This document shows, in pieces, positions 1 to 8,224 of a stretch of 51,935 nucleotides of DNA. Where the stretch lies: NCBI GenBank assembly GCA_011523515.1, contig WTGO01000130.1:1-51935 (forward strand), in the 5' to 3' direction. Made by a program: the position numbers and the translations under genes. Within the stretch, counting starts at the first letter, position 1, and the number at the start of each line of letters is the position of its first letter. Origin of the DNA: Chloroflexota bacterium. GTDB lineage: Bacteria; Chloroflexota; Anaerolineae; Aggregatilineales; Phototrophicaceae. The notes below the pieces were generated by a model, which saw nothing but the letters and a program-made list of their open reading frames with translations, was not told the origin of the DNA and searched no databases.

Positions 1-975
1 GGATGGGGTTTCGTTGGGGGGAGGGGTTGGTGTTCCGTGCTCAACAATCTCGACAATCGGACCCGGCAAGTAGGGCCGCAGCTTCTCGTTGACGCCGACG
101 GCGCCGCTGCCCGGCCCGCCGCCGCCATGGGGCGTAGAGAAGGTCTTGTGCAGGTTGTAGTGCATGACATCGAAACCGAGCTCGCCCGGCTTTACGACCG
201 CCATCAGCGCGTTCATATTGGCGCCATCCATATACATCAGCCCGCCCGCGTCATGCACAGTTGAGATGACCTCTAGAATGGTCGACTCGAAGAGGCCGAG
301 CGTACTGGGCACAGTAATCATCATGCCGGCGATGCGATCGCGCAGCTCGCCTTCGCAAGCGGCATGCAGCGCCTCCATATCGACATTGCCTTTGTCGTTT
401 GCTGGCAGCTCGCGCACACTCATTCCGGCCATGGTCACGGTGGCGGGATTGGTGCCGTGCGCGCTGTTGGGCACCAGGATGATATCGCGCTGGCCCTCGC
501 CCCGATCGATGTGATATTGGCGAATCATCAAGATGCCGGCGAATTCGCCCTGGGCGCCGGCGGCGGGGGAGAGGCTGACCGCCTCAAAGCCACTGATCTC
601 GCCCAGCCACTGCTGCAGCTCGTGCATCAGGAAGAGCGCGCCTTGCGCACCGCTTTCGTCCGTCAGCGGGTGCAGCTGCGCAAATCCAGCCAGCCGCGCG
701 GCATCTTCGTTAACCTTGGGATTGTATTTCATGGTGCAGGACCCCAGCGGATACAGGCCCTGGTCGATCGAATAATTCAGCTGGCTGAGCTTGACGAAAT
801 GACGCACGACTTGCACTTCGCCGACTTCCGGCAGCGCCAAATCATCGCGCATCAGCTCAGCCGGCAGCGGCGACTCCGGCACATCGGGTGCGGGCAGGTT
901 GACGCCGATGCGCCCCGGCGCGCCCAAATCGTAAATCAGGGGTTCGAGAAGCTGCGTTGACTCCGATGCGCCCAT
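1..975 (-). CDS. gcvPB: Glycine dehydrogenase (decarboxylating) subunit 2, partial
   Basis: This is the C-terminal-type half of the two-subunit P-protein of the glycine cleavage system, which decarboxylates glycine on PLP and passes the aminomethyl group to GcvH. The first 325 residues are present; the reading frame stays open to the window edge, so the C-terminus is missing. The PLP-lysine motif NLHKTFSTPHGGGGPGSG is intact (Lys277), as are the family segments SCTMKYNP and HGTNPAT. The ATG overlaps the gcvPA stop codon by one base (TAATG), so the two subunits are translationally coupled. No gcvT lies upstream of gcvH; it may lie beyond the left edge or elsewhere. Identification is firm. Confidence 0.96.
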   Translation of the reverse strand, partial: MGASESTQLLEPLIYDLGAPGRIGVNLPAPDVPESPLPAELMRDDLALPEVGEVQVVRHFVKLSQLNYSIDQGLYPLGSCTMKYNPKVNEDAARLAGFAQLHPLTDESGAQGALFLMHELQQWLGEISGFEAVSLSPAAGAQGEFAGILMIRQYHIDRGEGQRDIILVPNSAHGTNPATVTMAGMSVRELPANDKGNVDMEALHAACEGELRDRIAGMMITVPSTLGLFESTILEVISTVHDAGGLMYMDGANMNALMAVVKPGELGFDVMHYNLHKTFSTPHGGGGPGSGAVGVNEKLRPYLPGPIVEIVEHGTPTPPPNETPS

Positions 976-2309
976 TAGCTAAGCCCTCCCAGAACCTCAA
1001 CCAGTCGATCGATTTCATCCTTTGCATTGTTTTCTGTGACGCAAACCAGCATGTGATCTTGCAAGTGGAAGTAGTGTTGTCCCAGGTCATAGCCGCCGAT
1101 CATGCCTTCTTTGAGCAGAGCTTCGTTGATTGCGGCGACTGGGCGCGGGCATGAAACAACGAACTCGTTGAAGAAGGGCTTGCTCATGTCCACACTGTAG
1201 CCGTCCAGCCGATTGATCTGCTGTGCGGCGTAGTGCGCCTTGTGATAGTTGAGCTCGCCCACGCGCCGCAGCCCATTCTTGCCCATCAGCGCCATATAGA
1301 CCGATGCAGACAGCGCCATCAAGCCCTGATTGGTGCAGATATTGCTGGTGGCTCGCTCACGCTTGATATCTTGTTCACGCGGCCGCAGTGTCATGACGAA
1401 GGCGCGCCTGCCATCGGTATCGCGCGTCTCGCCGATGATCCGGCCCGCGATCTTGCGCACGTGCTTCTGGCGGATGGCGAAGTAACCCAGGTAGGGTCCG
1501 CCGAAACCGAGCGGTATGCCCATCGGCTGCCCCTCGCCGACGACGATATCCGCTCCCAGCTCTCCCGGGCTCTTGAGCAGCGACAGTGCCATCGGATTGG
1601 CAACCACCACCAGCAGGGCGCCGCTGCTGTGCGCCGCCTGCGCCAAGGCGGCTAGCTCGTCGATCTGGCCGAAAAAATTGGGATATTGCACCGCAATCAT
1701 AGCGGTATTGTCATCGAGCATTTCCATCAGGTCGACGATCTCGCCGCGCCCGCGGTCGCCGATGATGCGGATGTCGCGCCCCTGATGGTAAGTCCGCACA
1801 ACCTCGCGATACTGCGGGTGGATGGCATGGCTCAGGATGACCTTCTTGCGCTTGTTTCGTGTGACTTCAAGCGCGACGGTGACCGCTTCGGCGAGACTGG
1901 TCGCGCCGTCATAATGGCTGGCGTTGGCGGCGTCCATGCCGGTCAGCGCGCACATCATGCTCTGGTATTCGTAAGTCGCCTGCAGCGTGCCCTGCGATAC
2001 TTCGGGCTGGTAGGGCGTGTAGGCAGTGTAAAACTCGCCGCGCAGCAAGATGTGATTGACCACCGAGGGAATGAAGTGGTGGTAGGCGCCGGCGCCACGA
2101 AAGATCGCGTAATCCTGGCCGTGATCATTTGCCTCACTGGTCGCCAGCATTTCGGCGGCCACTTCCATTTCGCTCATGGGCGGCGGCAGGTCAAGCGTTG
2201 GAAAACGGTGGCTTGCCGGCACGGCATCGAAGAGCTCGTCAATCGACTGTACGCCGATCTCGCTCAGCATCGTTTCAGTTTCAGCTGGGGTATGGGGTAT
2301 ATAACTCAC
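975..2309 (-). CDS. gcvPA: Glycine dehydrogenase (decarboxylating) subunit 1
   Basis: This is the N-terminal-type half of the split P-protein, 444 residues, close to the usual 440-450. It forms a heterotetramer with GcvPB and carries no PLP lysine of its own. Recognisable family segments include GAGAYHHFIPSVV, the YTPYQPEVSQGTLQ block and SNICTNQGL. The start is a GTG preceded by a strong Shine-Dalgarno AGAGGAGG about 11 bases upstream (2321-2328). It sits 76 bases after gcvH and is followed by gcvPB with a one-base overlap, so gcvH-gcvPA-gcvPB is read as one operon under the glycine riboswitch. Confidence 0.97.
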   Translation of the reverse strand: MSYIPHTPAETETMLSEIGVQSIDELFDAVPASHRFPTLDLPPPMSEMEVAAEMLATSEANDHGQDYAIFRGAGAYHHFIPSVVNHILLRGEFYTAYTPYQPEVSQGTLQATYEYQSMMCALTGMDAANASHYDGATSLAEAVTVALEVTRNKRKKVILSHAIHPQYREVVRTYHQGRDIRIIGDRGRGEIVDLMEMLDDNTAMIAVQYPNFFGQIDELAALAQAAHSSGALLVVVANPMALSLLKSPGELGADIVVGEGQPMGIPLGFGGPYLGYFAIRQKHVRKIAGRIIGETRDTDGRRAFVMTLRPREQDIKRERATSNICTNQGLMALSASVYMALMGKNGLRRVGELNYHKAHYAAQQINRLDGYSVDMSKPFFNEFVVSCPRPVAAINEALLKEGMIGGYDLGQHYFHLQDHMLVCVTENNAKDEIDRLVEVLGGLS

Positions 2310-2385
2310 GATAGATTCAACCTCCTCTGGGGCTAGAGGTGCGCTTCCAACGCATATGCGCCGAACTTACATACTGTAGGCTCGC

Positions 2386-2778
2386 CTAGCGGCTGTCGCA
2401 GTAGGCGTCATAGGCGGCGGCATCCATCAGTCCGCCGAGCCCGGCTAGGCTGGCGGCGCGAATCCTGACCATCCAGCCCTTACCGTAGGGATCGGCGTTC
2501 AGAACTTCGGGCTCGTCTTCCAGGGCGGAATTGACTTCGATGATTTCGCCGGCCACCACGCTGTACAACTCCGAGGCCGCTTTGACCGATTCAACTTCGC
2601 CGAAGGAACCGCCGGCCTCGACAGCATCGCCAGGATCTCTGAATTCGACATAGACGATATCGTTCAATTGGTCTTGCGCGTAGTCGGTGATGCCGATGGT
2701 GACGACATCTCCGGCCACAGCAAACCACTCATCCGAATCGGCATATTTCAGTTCTGCAGGTGTCTTCCATTCGCCCAT
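2386..2778 (-). CDS. gcvH: Glycine cleavage system H protein
   Basis: This is the lipoyl carrier of the glycine cleavage complex, 130 residues, normal length. The lipoylated lysine lies in GEVESVKAASELYS. The N-terminal YADSDEWF and the GITDYAQDQLNDIVYVE segments are typical. The ATG has a good Shine-Dalgarno GGAGAGGAG at a suitable distance. It is the first gene of the operon, directly downstream of the glycine riboswitch and its hairpin, so its expression should rise with glycine. Confidence 0.97.
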   Translation of the reverse strand: MGEWKTPAELKYADSDEWFAVAGDVVTIGITDYAQDQLNDIVYVEFRDPGDAVEAGGSFGEVESVKAASELYSVVAGEIIEVNSALEDEPEVLNADPYGKGWMVRIRAASLAGLGGLMDAAAYDAYCDSR

Positions 2779-2810
2779 GGTTTTCTCCTCTCCGATTGCA
2801 CTAATGAGAA

Positions 2811-2840
2811 AGGGCGCACCTCATGCCGAGAGTGCGCCCT
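2811..2840 (-). terminator. Hairpin between glycine aptamer and gcvH (likely expression platform)
   Basis: The minus-strand transcript can form a 9-bp stem, AGGGCGCAC with GTGCGCCCT, extended by CTC/GAG near the loop. It is followed by a short pyrimidine run (TTTCTC). It lies between the riboswitch aptamer and the gcvH ribosome binding site, where an intrinsic terminator controlled by the aptamer is expected. The U-tract is weak, so termination efficiency is uncertain. Confidence 0.65.
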
Positions 2841-2869
2841 GTCGGTTCCTTGACCTTCAGAGAATCTCT

Positions 2870-2968
2870 CCTCAAGAGTCCTTTTGCCTGAGAGTTTCAC
2901 GCAAGTTGGCGTACTTGTCGCTTGCCCCTTCGGCGTCTCGCGCGGCGGCGAAATCTCTCTTCTTGAGG
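2870..2968 (-). promoter_or_regulatory. Glycine riboswitch, single aptamer
   Basis: The minus-strand leader of gcvH carries the hallmark glycine-aptamer segments GCCGAAGGGGCAA and ACTCTCAGGCAAAAGGAC in the right order. They are enclosed by a perfect 8-bp P1 stem, CCTCAAGA (2961-2968) with TCTTGAGG (2870-2877). Only one aptamer is visible, whereas many gcv leaders carry two in tandem. Glycine binding is known to activate gcv operons, and the downstream hairpin fits a transcriptional switch. Confidence 0.92.
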
Positions 2969-2975
2969 AATTTCC

Positions 2976-3004
2976 ATTGTATCGGTTTTGCAGCTTGCTC
3001 GCAA
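2976..3004 (-). promoter_or_regulatory. Promoter of the gcvH-gcvPA-gcvPB operon
   Basis: On the minus strand TTGCGA (2999-3004) and TACAAT (2976-2981) are spaced by 17 bases. Transcription would start just before the riboswitch P1 stem. Confidence 0.65.
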
Positions 3005-3104
3005 TGCAAGCTGAGCGTAATTGATCGCGGTAACGATTTACCTTCCGTCTTCATGCCATGCGCATACCTTGTTATGCTTTACGCTGGAGAACAGGCGCGC
3101 CTTG

Positions 3105-3806
3105 ATGCGGGGCCAACTGAGGACACCGAAATTGAAGACGAAGCGAAACTCCACTCTGTTCGGTCGACTGCTCTTTGGCTTGCTGGCCGGTCTCATGCTT
3201 GGCATTAGCGCCCTTTCGATCTTTCTGCTGTATGACCGCACGCGGGAACGGGAGATGGTCAGAACGAGTCCATTCGAAGTGGCAGGCTCGGCCACCGCCG
3301 ACGGCATTCTCGCGATTGATCCACCGGTTGACGTTCCCCCGTTCGAGTTGACCGACAGCTACGGTGATTCAGCCCACCTGGCTGACTTTCGCGGCCGCCA
3401 TACGCTGTTGACATTTGGCTTCACCCATTGCCCCGACATTTGTCCGCTGACCTTGAACGACTTTGGGCGGATTCAGCAGCTGCTGGGAGACATCGCCGAT
3501 ATCAACTTCGTCTTCATCTCAGTCGATGGGGCGCGAGATACGCCGGCGGCCTTGCGTCAATATTTTGAATTCCGCCAGTTTGAGGCAATCTACGCGCTCA
3601 CCGGCGACGAGGCCTCAGTGCGGGCCATGGGCGGACCCTTCGGGCTATCGTTTCAGATTAGCCAAGACAGCGGGTCCGACGATTACCTTGTCAACCACAC
3701 AACCGGCTCGTTCTTGCTGGATCAGACGGGCCGCTGGATCAAGCGCTATCAATTTGGCGTTCCGCCTGAATCGATTGCCGCCGACCTGAGGGCGCTGCTG
3801 GGATAG
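3105..3806 (+). CDS. SCO1/SenC-family copper chaperone-like protein
   Basis: This is a membrane-anchored thioredoxin-fold protein of the SCO1/SenC family, which delivers copper to or reduces the CuA site of cytochrome c oxidase. From the ATG chosen here it has 233 residues: a basic N-terminus, one membrane helix at about residues 17-40, then the SCO domain outside the membrane. The copper ligands are present: Cys109 and Cys113 in THCPDICPLT and His198 in NHTTGSF. An in-frame ATG at 3021 would add 28 residues that lack family character; GGAG at about 3087 favours the later start, or a TTG three bases before it. It is divergent from gcvH. No oxidase genes are visible nearby. Confidence 0.9.
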   Translation: MRGQLRTPKLKTKRNSTLFGRLLFGLLAGLMLGISALSIFLLYDRTREREMVRTSPFEVAGSATADGILAIDPPVDVPPFELTDSYGDSAHLADFRGRHTLLTFGFTHCPDICPLTLNDFGRIQQLLGDIADINFVFISVDGARDTPAALRQYFEFRQFEAIYALTGDEASVRAMGGPFGLSFQISQDSGSDDYLVNHTTGSFLLDQTGRWIKRYQFGVPPESIAADLRALLG

Positions 3807-3819
3807 TAAGCCGCAAGGC

Positions 3820-5031
3820 TTAAGTGCGCATAAATGTACGCGGTATCCGTGGCGCGATTGCGGTGACCACGTCGTAACTGATGCTGCCAATCCAGCCAGC
3901 GATCTCTTCGGCGCTGATTTCTTGGTCGCCCTGCTTGCCAAGCAGCACTACTTCATCGCCCGCCTGCGCGCCCGGAATATGACTGACATTTATGGTGGTC
4001 TTCTCCATGCTGACTCGCCCAACGAGGGGAGCGCGCCGGCCATGCAGGAGCACTTCTCGCCAGGTCCGCGGCGCCCGACGCAAGCCATCCGCATAACCTA
4101 CCGGCAAGACCGCGATTCTCTCGCTTCTTTGCGTCAAATAGGTGTTGCCGTAACCAACCGCAGAGCCGGCGGGCAGCGTTTTTACCTGCGCAATGGCGGT
4201 CTTCCAGGTCATGGCCGGCTTCAGCCAATCGGGCCCGAAGCCGTCTTCCAGCGGATTCAAGCCGTAGAGCATCAAACCGGGCCGCACGAGCTTGAAGCGG
4301 CTGTCAGGCTGGGTCAGCAGAGCAGCGGAATTGGCCGCGTGGACGAACTGAAAATGAAAACCGTTTCGCTCTAGCCGTGCGACCAAGTCGGAAAAGCGAG
4401 ACAACTGGAGCGCTGTATATTGCGAATCCGCATCAGCCGAAGAGAAGTGAGTGAAAATTCCCTCGAGCCGAATCGCTGGCAAGGCTCCGACGCGATTGCA
4501 TAGCGCTTCAGCATCGGCTGGCAAAGCCCCGAGCCGCCCCATGCCAGTATCCACTTTGATATGTGCCGAGAGTTTACCGTTATTGGCGCCCGCGGCCGAC
4601 TGATATTGCTGCGCCTGCTCACAGTCATACAGTGTGACCGTTATATCCTGCTTGATGGCGCGCGGTATCGCTTGTGCGGGCAGATATCCAAGCGTCAAAA
4701 TCGGCGCCACAATGCCGGCGCGGCGCAAATCCAGCGCCTCTTCAATATTGGCCGCGGCCAGCATATCGGCGCCACTTCTAATGGCCACGCGCGCAACTTC
4801 CGGCGCGCCGTGTCCATAGGCATTCGACTTGACCACCGCCATCATGGAAACGTCAGTCCCAAGCGCGGATTTCATTGAGCGGACGTTTGACGCGACTGCG
4901 TCGAGATCAATGGCAACTTCGGTCGGAAAGCACCTGGATTGACGCGCCCGCAACGAATCGACCACATCGAAAAAAGGAGACCGGGCTTGAGCTTGGCTGC
5001 GTTGGTGAATTGCGGGATTTGTTCGAACCAT
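3820..5031 (-). CDS. alr: Alanine racemase
   Basis: This PLP enzyme interconverts L- and D-alanine and supplies D-alanine to peptidoglycan. It has 403 residues, with the PLP-lysine in AVVKSNAYGHG (Lys68), the substrate-pocket segment VRPGLMLYG and the catalytic-tyrosine region VGYGNTYLT. The usual C-M-D-Q stretch reads VSMEKTTINV, a tolerated variant. About 30 residues precede the conserved TEVAIDLDA start of the fold, so the true start may lie a little inside; no strong Shine-Dalgarno decides it. It ends 13 bases from the convergent SCO gene. Confidence 0.96.
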   Translation of the reverse strand: MVRTNPAIHQRSQAQARSPFFDVVDSLRARQSRCFPTEVAIDLDAVASNVRSMKSALGTDVSMMAVVKSNAYGHGAPEVARVAIRSGADMLAAANIEEALDLRRAGIVAPILTLGYLPAQAIPRAIKQDITVTLYDCEQAQQYQSAAGANNGKLSAHIKVDTGMGRLGALPADAEALCNRVGALPAIRLEGIFTHFSSADADSQYTALQLSRFSDLVARLERNGFHFQFVHAANSAALLTQPDSRFKLVRPGLMLYGLNPLEDGFGPDWLKPAMTWKTAIAQVKTLPAGSAVGYGNTYLTQRSERIAVLPVGYADGLRRAPRTWREVLLHGRRAPLVGRVSMEKTTINVSHIPGAQAGDEVVLLGKQGDQEISAEEIAGWIGSISYDVVTAIAPRIPRTFMRT

Positions 5032-5144
5032 TTGCGTCTCACGGAGCGTGGATTGCCAGTCAATCGCAGTATAGCCTTGCGGTTAATTCGCTGCCCGCAC
5101 ATCACGCTGGAATCGCGGCGAGGAGTAGAGCCGCCCGGTCGAAA

Positions 5145-5171
5145 TTGCTCAACCAGCGGTTGTGCTATAAT
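5145..5171 (+). promoter_or_regulatory. Promoter upstream of tgt
   Basis: TTGCTC (5145-5150) is followed after 15 bases by TATAAT (5166-5171), which also has the extended minus-10 TGC. About 105 bases of leader follow before the tgt ATG. I looked for a preQ1 aptamer there and saw none. Confidence 0.6.
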
Positions 5172-5282
5172 ATCGGCGGTCGGTACGTCAATACGGAACA
5201 CCTGTCGCGAATCTGTTGCTTAGCGGCGACGACAACGGTCCAACTTAAGGCAAACGTCAAACTCGTCGACTCTGAAATCCCT

Positions 5283-6401
5283 ATGTCATTTGAATTTGAG
5301 GTTGTCGCGACCGATGGCAATGCGCGAGCTGGAATCCTGCATACACCGCACGGAGACATCCCCACACCTGTATTCGCTCCTGTAGGCACAGCGGCTACCG
5401 TCAAAGCCGTCCCTCCGCGCGATTTGGAAGAACTCAACATTGGTCTGGTCTTGGCCAACACCTATCATCTCCATTTACGACCCGGCGACGAACTCGTGCG
5501 CGAGATGGGCGGGCTCCACAGCTTTATGGGCTGGAACGGCCCGCTATTGACCGATTCCGGCGGGTTCCAGGTGTTCAGCCTGGGCGAGATCAACCGGATT
5601 GATGACGAAGGCGTCACTTTCCGCAGCCATCTGGACGGCAGCGCGAAACGCTTGACGCCGGCCCGCTCCATGGAGATTCAGCAAAATCTGGGCGCGGACA
5701 TCATCATGGCCTTCGATCAATGCCCCAATCCCAGCGATCGAGATGAGGCGCAAGCGGCGAATGAGCGTACCCACCGTTGGCTGCGGCGCTGTCGCGAAGC
5801 CCATCCTGACGACAACCAGCAGGCTCTGTTTGGCATCGTTCAGGGAGGCGTCTTCCCCGATCTCAGACAAGCGTCGGCTCGATTCGTGACTGAAACGGAT
5901 CTCAAGGGCTACGCCATTGGCGGGCTGGCAGTCGGCGAGACTAAACCCGAAATGTACCTTACACTCGACGAGACCATTCCCTGCTTGCCGCAGGAAAGAC
6001 CCCGCTACCTGATGGGCGTTGGCGAGCCTGATGATTTGGTCGAGGGCATTGGCCGCGGCGTGGACATTTTCGACTGTGTCATACCCACACGTTTGGCGCG
6101 GCATGGCGCTGCCTTCACTCATGATGGACGCATCAACCTGAGGAACGCCAAATTCAAAGCGGACGAAACGGCCATTGACGCCGCGCTAAATAATTACGCC
6201 AGCCGCTTCTCCCGCGCTTACTTGCGGCACCTGATCGTCGCCAAAGAACTGCTAGCCTACTACCTTATCAGTCTGCACAATATTGATTTTCTGGCCCGTC
6301 ATGTAGAATCCATGCGGCGCGCAATCATCGCTGGTAAGTTTAGAGAATATGCAGTGAAATTCCTGCCTCGCTATTTGCGACTTGATCTGACCACGGAATA
6401 G
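5283..6401 (+). CDS. tgt: Queuine tRNA-ribosyltransferase (TGT) lacking zinc-site cysteines
   Basis: This TIM-barrel enzyme exchanges guanine 34 for the queuosine precursor in tRNAs for Tyr, His, Asn and Asp. It has 372 residues. Family segments are intact: LANTYHLHLRPG, LTDSGGFQVFSL, GIVQGGVF, IGGLAVGE and the catalytic/anticodon region FDCVIPTRLARHG. The zinc site is not: where other TGTs have C-x-C-x2-C just before SRAYLRHL, this protein has Ala301, Asn303 and Ala306, while the fourth ligand His332 is kept. An upstream in-frame extension to 4875 overlaps alr and is not family sequence, so the ATG at 5283 is taken. queG near the right end of the window belongs to the same pathway. Confidence 0.95.
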   Translation: MSFEFEVVATDGNARAGILHTPHGDIPTPVFAPVGTAATVKAVPPRDLEELNIGLVLANTYHLHLRPGDELVREMGGLHSFMGWNGPLLTDSGGFQVFSLGEINRIDDEGVTFRSHLDGSAKRLTPARSMEIQQNLGADIIMAFDQCPNPSDRDEAQAANERTHRWLRRCREAHPDDNQQALFGIVQGGVFPDLRQASARFVTETDLKGYAIGGLAVGETKPEMYLTLDETIPCLPQERPRYLMGVGEPDDLVEGIGRGVDIFDCVIPTRLARHGAAFTHDGRINLRNAKFKADETAIDAALNNYASRFSRAYLRHLIVAKELLAYYLISLHNIDFLARHVESMRRAIIAGKFREYAVKFLPRYLRLDLTTE

Positions 6402-6413
6402 GGCCACTGGCGT

Positions 6414-7220
6414 ATGGGGCGCGCGCGGAAGACATTGGCTATCGTAGCCTTTGCGGCGATGGTAGGCTGTACCGTCAGGTCCCCAGCTAGTACACCGGCG
6501 ATATTGCTGACGACAAGTCGGCTGCACGCGACAGCAGCGACCTTCGCGTTTACACACGCCTTGAACCAGCGCTTCGCTTTTGAATACGCCGTCGCCGCAT
6601 TTGATGTGGAATCCTTGCCCTACAACCGGCTTCTGGCGGGCCTGGATGCCGGCAACGTCGACTATTTCATCAGTAGCCACGTTCCCCTGCGCGACGATAT
6701 TTGGGCCGCGCCGCTCGGGGTGGACGGTCTGGCAGTCGTCGTCAATTTAGCGAACGACGTGTCCACCTTGTCCGCACATGACTTGCGCGATGTCTTTAGT
6801 GGGCGAATTCGCGATTGGGGCGCATTCGGCGCCGACTCTTTGGCGATCTCACCTCTCGCGTATCAACCGGGCAGCGATCTTGCCCAAGAGTTTCGCCGCC
6901 TGGTCATGGGCATCGTTCCGGTAACCGGCAACGCGCTTTTGATGCCCAGTATCGATGCCATGTTGCGGCAAGTGACGGAAGATGCGGGCGCAATCGGCTA
7001 TTTGCCCTTGAGCATGATTGATGCGCGCGTCAAACCATTGGCAATTGATGGCGCATTACCCAGCCGGCAAAATGTCGGTGACCGCAGCTATCCGCTGTGG
7101 TCCACCATCTATGTTATCGGGTGGCAGGCGCCGCCAGCGGCGACATTCAACTTCCTGGGCTGGATACAAAGCGAAGCGGGGCAGGCGGTCGTCAGCGAAA
7201 GCTATACGCCTTTGCCCTGA
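6414..7220 (+). CDS. PstS-like periplasmic-binding lipoprotein
   Basis: This is a 268-residue substrate-binding-like protein. It has a short hydrophobic signal ending in the lipobox-like AMVGC (Cys19), so it is probably a lipoprotein at the outer face of the membrane. The body resembles the PBP-like (phosphate/molybdate) fold: LSAHDLRDVFSGRIRDW is a typical PstS-type segment and GAIGYLPLSMI another. No ABC permease or ATPase is adjacent, so it may be an orphan binding protein. It starts 12 bases after tgt and its stop directly abuts that of the convergent PIG-L gene. The ligand is not predictable from sequence alone. Confidence 0.75.
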   Translation: MGRARKTLAIVAFAAMVGCTVRSPASTPAILLTTSRLHATAATFAFTHALNQRFAFEYAVAAFDVESLPYNRLLAGLDAGNVDYFISSHVPLRDDIWAAPLGVDGLAVVVNLANDVSTLSAHDLRDVFSGRIRDWGAFGADSLAISPLAYQPGSDLAQEFRRLVMGIVPVTGNALLMPSIDAMLRQVTEDAGAIGYLPLSMIDARVKPLAIDGALPSRQNVGDRSYPLWSTIYVIGWQAPPAATFNFLGWIQSEAGQAVVSESYTPLP

Positions 7221-8096
7221 TCACGCGTCCCGAGAATTCAAATCAACATTCGCGAACAGGTCGTTTTCATCGACGCGGTCGCGCTCCGGCGCCGGAAAAA
7301 CCCGCGTAAATCCTTGCTTGCCATAAAGAAACCTGCGCAGCCAGCGCGCGGTGCGCGAGATGCGTCCGCCGCCCTGGCTGGCGTGGCAACTGCTCGCCCG
7401 TTCCCAAACATCGAAATACTGCGCAACCGGAATGCGGGCATGTACCGGCTCAACATGCTCAAGCGTCTTTACTACATCGACATCCTGATTTCTGCCCATG
7501 CGCCTGGGATCCTGCCCGTTGAGCCTGGCTCTTAGAATTCGCAGTCTTATCGGCGCCTTGGGAAATGTGGCGTAGTAGAGTTTTTGCGGCCTGTAGGCGC
7601 CATTTGTCGCATCGCTACTCCTCGGCGCCCGCAGCTGTTCAAAGGCTTGCACCGTCGCTCGCTGTATGGCGATGTGATCCGGATGCCCATAACCACCGTA
7701 GCGATTGAAGGTGATAACCACATGCGGCTTGGCGCGCTGCAAAATCTCCGTCACCGTGGCGGTGACGCGCGCCGGGTGGTTCTGCCATTGATAGCAAAGA
7801 GATTCCGGATGCCGCGAAGTCTCGCTGCCCGGCATGCCACTGTCGCGGTACCCCAGCATGAAGACTTCTTTGAATTTAAGATGCTGCCGGGCGCAGTCAA
7901 GTTCGCTTAGTCTGAGCTCGGCAGTAGTCGGAAACTTGCCGCGCAGCGCCTCTGGAACGGTGCCGACATCGCCATTCGTCGCGCAAATCAAATAGACGTC
8001 AATGCCGTCATCAATCCATTTCGGAATCGCCGCTCCCAGGCCAAAACTCTCATCATCGGGATGCGCATAGCTGATGAGCAGGCGACCACGCTCCAT
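7221..8096 (-). CDS. PIG-L family N-acetylglucosaminyl deacetylase
   Basis: This is a zinc-dependent deacetylase of the PIG-L/LmbE family, which includes MshB, Mca and BshB that act on GlcNAc-containing thiols or conjugates. It has 291 residues, with the metal motif AHPDDES (His12, Asp14, Asp15) and the second metal site in YGHPDHIA. The ATG is preceded by a clear Shine-Dalgarno AGGAGAA; a longer frame to 8225 would run into the divergent promoter region. The C-terminal part carries extra basic residues beyond the catalytic domain. No mycothiol or bacillithiol synthesis partners are visible, so the substrate is open. Confidence 0.88.
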   Translation of the reverse strand: MERGRLLISYAHPDDESFGLGAAIPKWIDDGIDVYLICATNGDVGTVPEALRGKFPTTAELRLSELDCARQHLKFKEVFMLGYRDSGMPGSETSRHPESLCYQWQNHPARVTATVTEILQRAKPHVVITFNRYGGYGHPDHIAIQRATVQAFEQLRAPRSSDATNGAYRPQKLYYATFPKAPIRLRILRARLNGQDPRRMGRNQDVDVVKTLEHVEPVHARIPVAQYFDVWERASSCHASQGGGRISRTARWLRRFLYGKQGFTRVFPAPERDRVDENDLFANVDLNSRDA

Positions 8097-8138
8097 TGTT
8101 TTCTCCTGTTTCCCGATGCTAAGGCTACGATTGAGCGT

Positions 8139-8144
8139 ATTATA
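8139..8144 (-). promoter_or_regulatory. Minus-10 element of the PIG-L gene
   Basis: A perfect TATAAT lies on the minus strand about 43 bases ahead of the PIG-L start codon. No clear minus-35 accompanies it. Confidence 0.45.
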
Positions 8145-8155
8145 GCGACTGCGAC

Positions 8156-8185
8156 TTGCCGAAGGCAGTGCAGCTTTCCTATACT
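8156..8185 (+). promoter_or_regulatory. Promoter of the DUF3048 gene
   Basis: TTGCCG (8156-8161) and TATACT (8180-8185) are spaced by 18 bases. Together with the PIG-L minus-10 it makes the 128-base intergenic stretch a divergent promoter region. Confidence 0.55.
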
Positions 8186-8224
8186 TACCGCGACCTACAA
8201 ATTGAAGCGCGAATTCGAGGCCCA

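Noticed and set aside
4875..5282. N-terminal extension of tgt
   Set aside because: It overlaps alr and the tgt promoter, and the TGT family begins at the ATG at 5283.
5172..5282. preQ1 riboswitch ahead of tgt
   Set aside because: The leader lacks the conserved aptamer sequence and A-rich tail.
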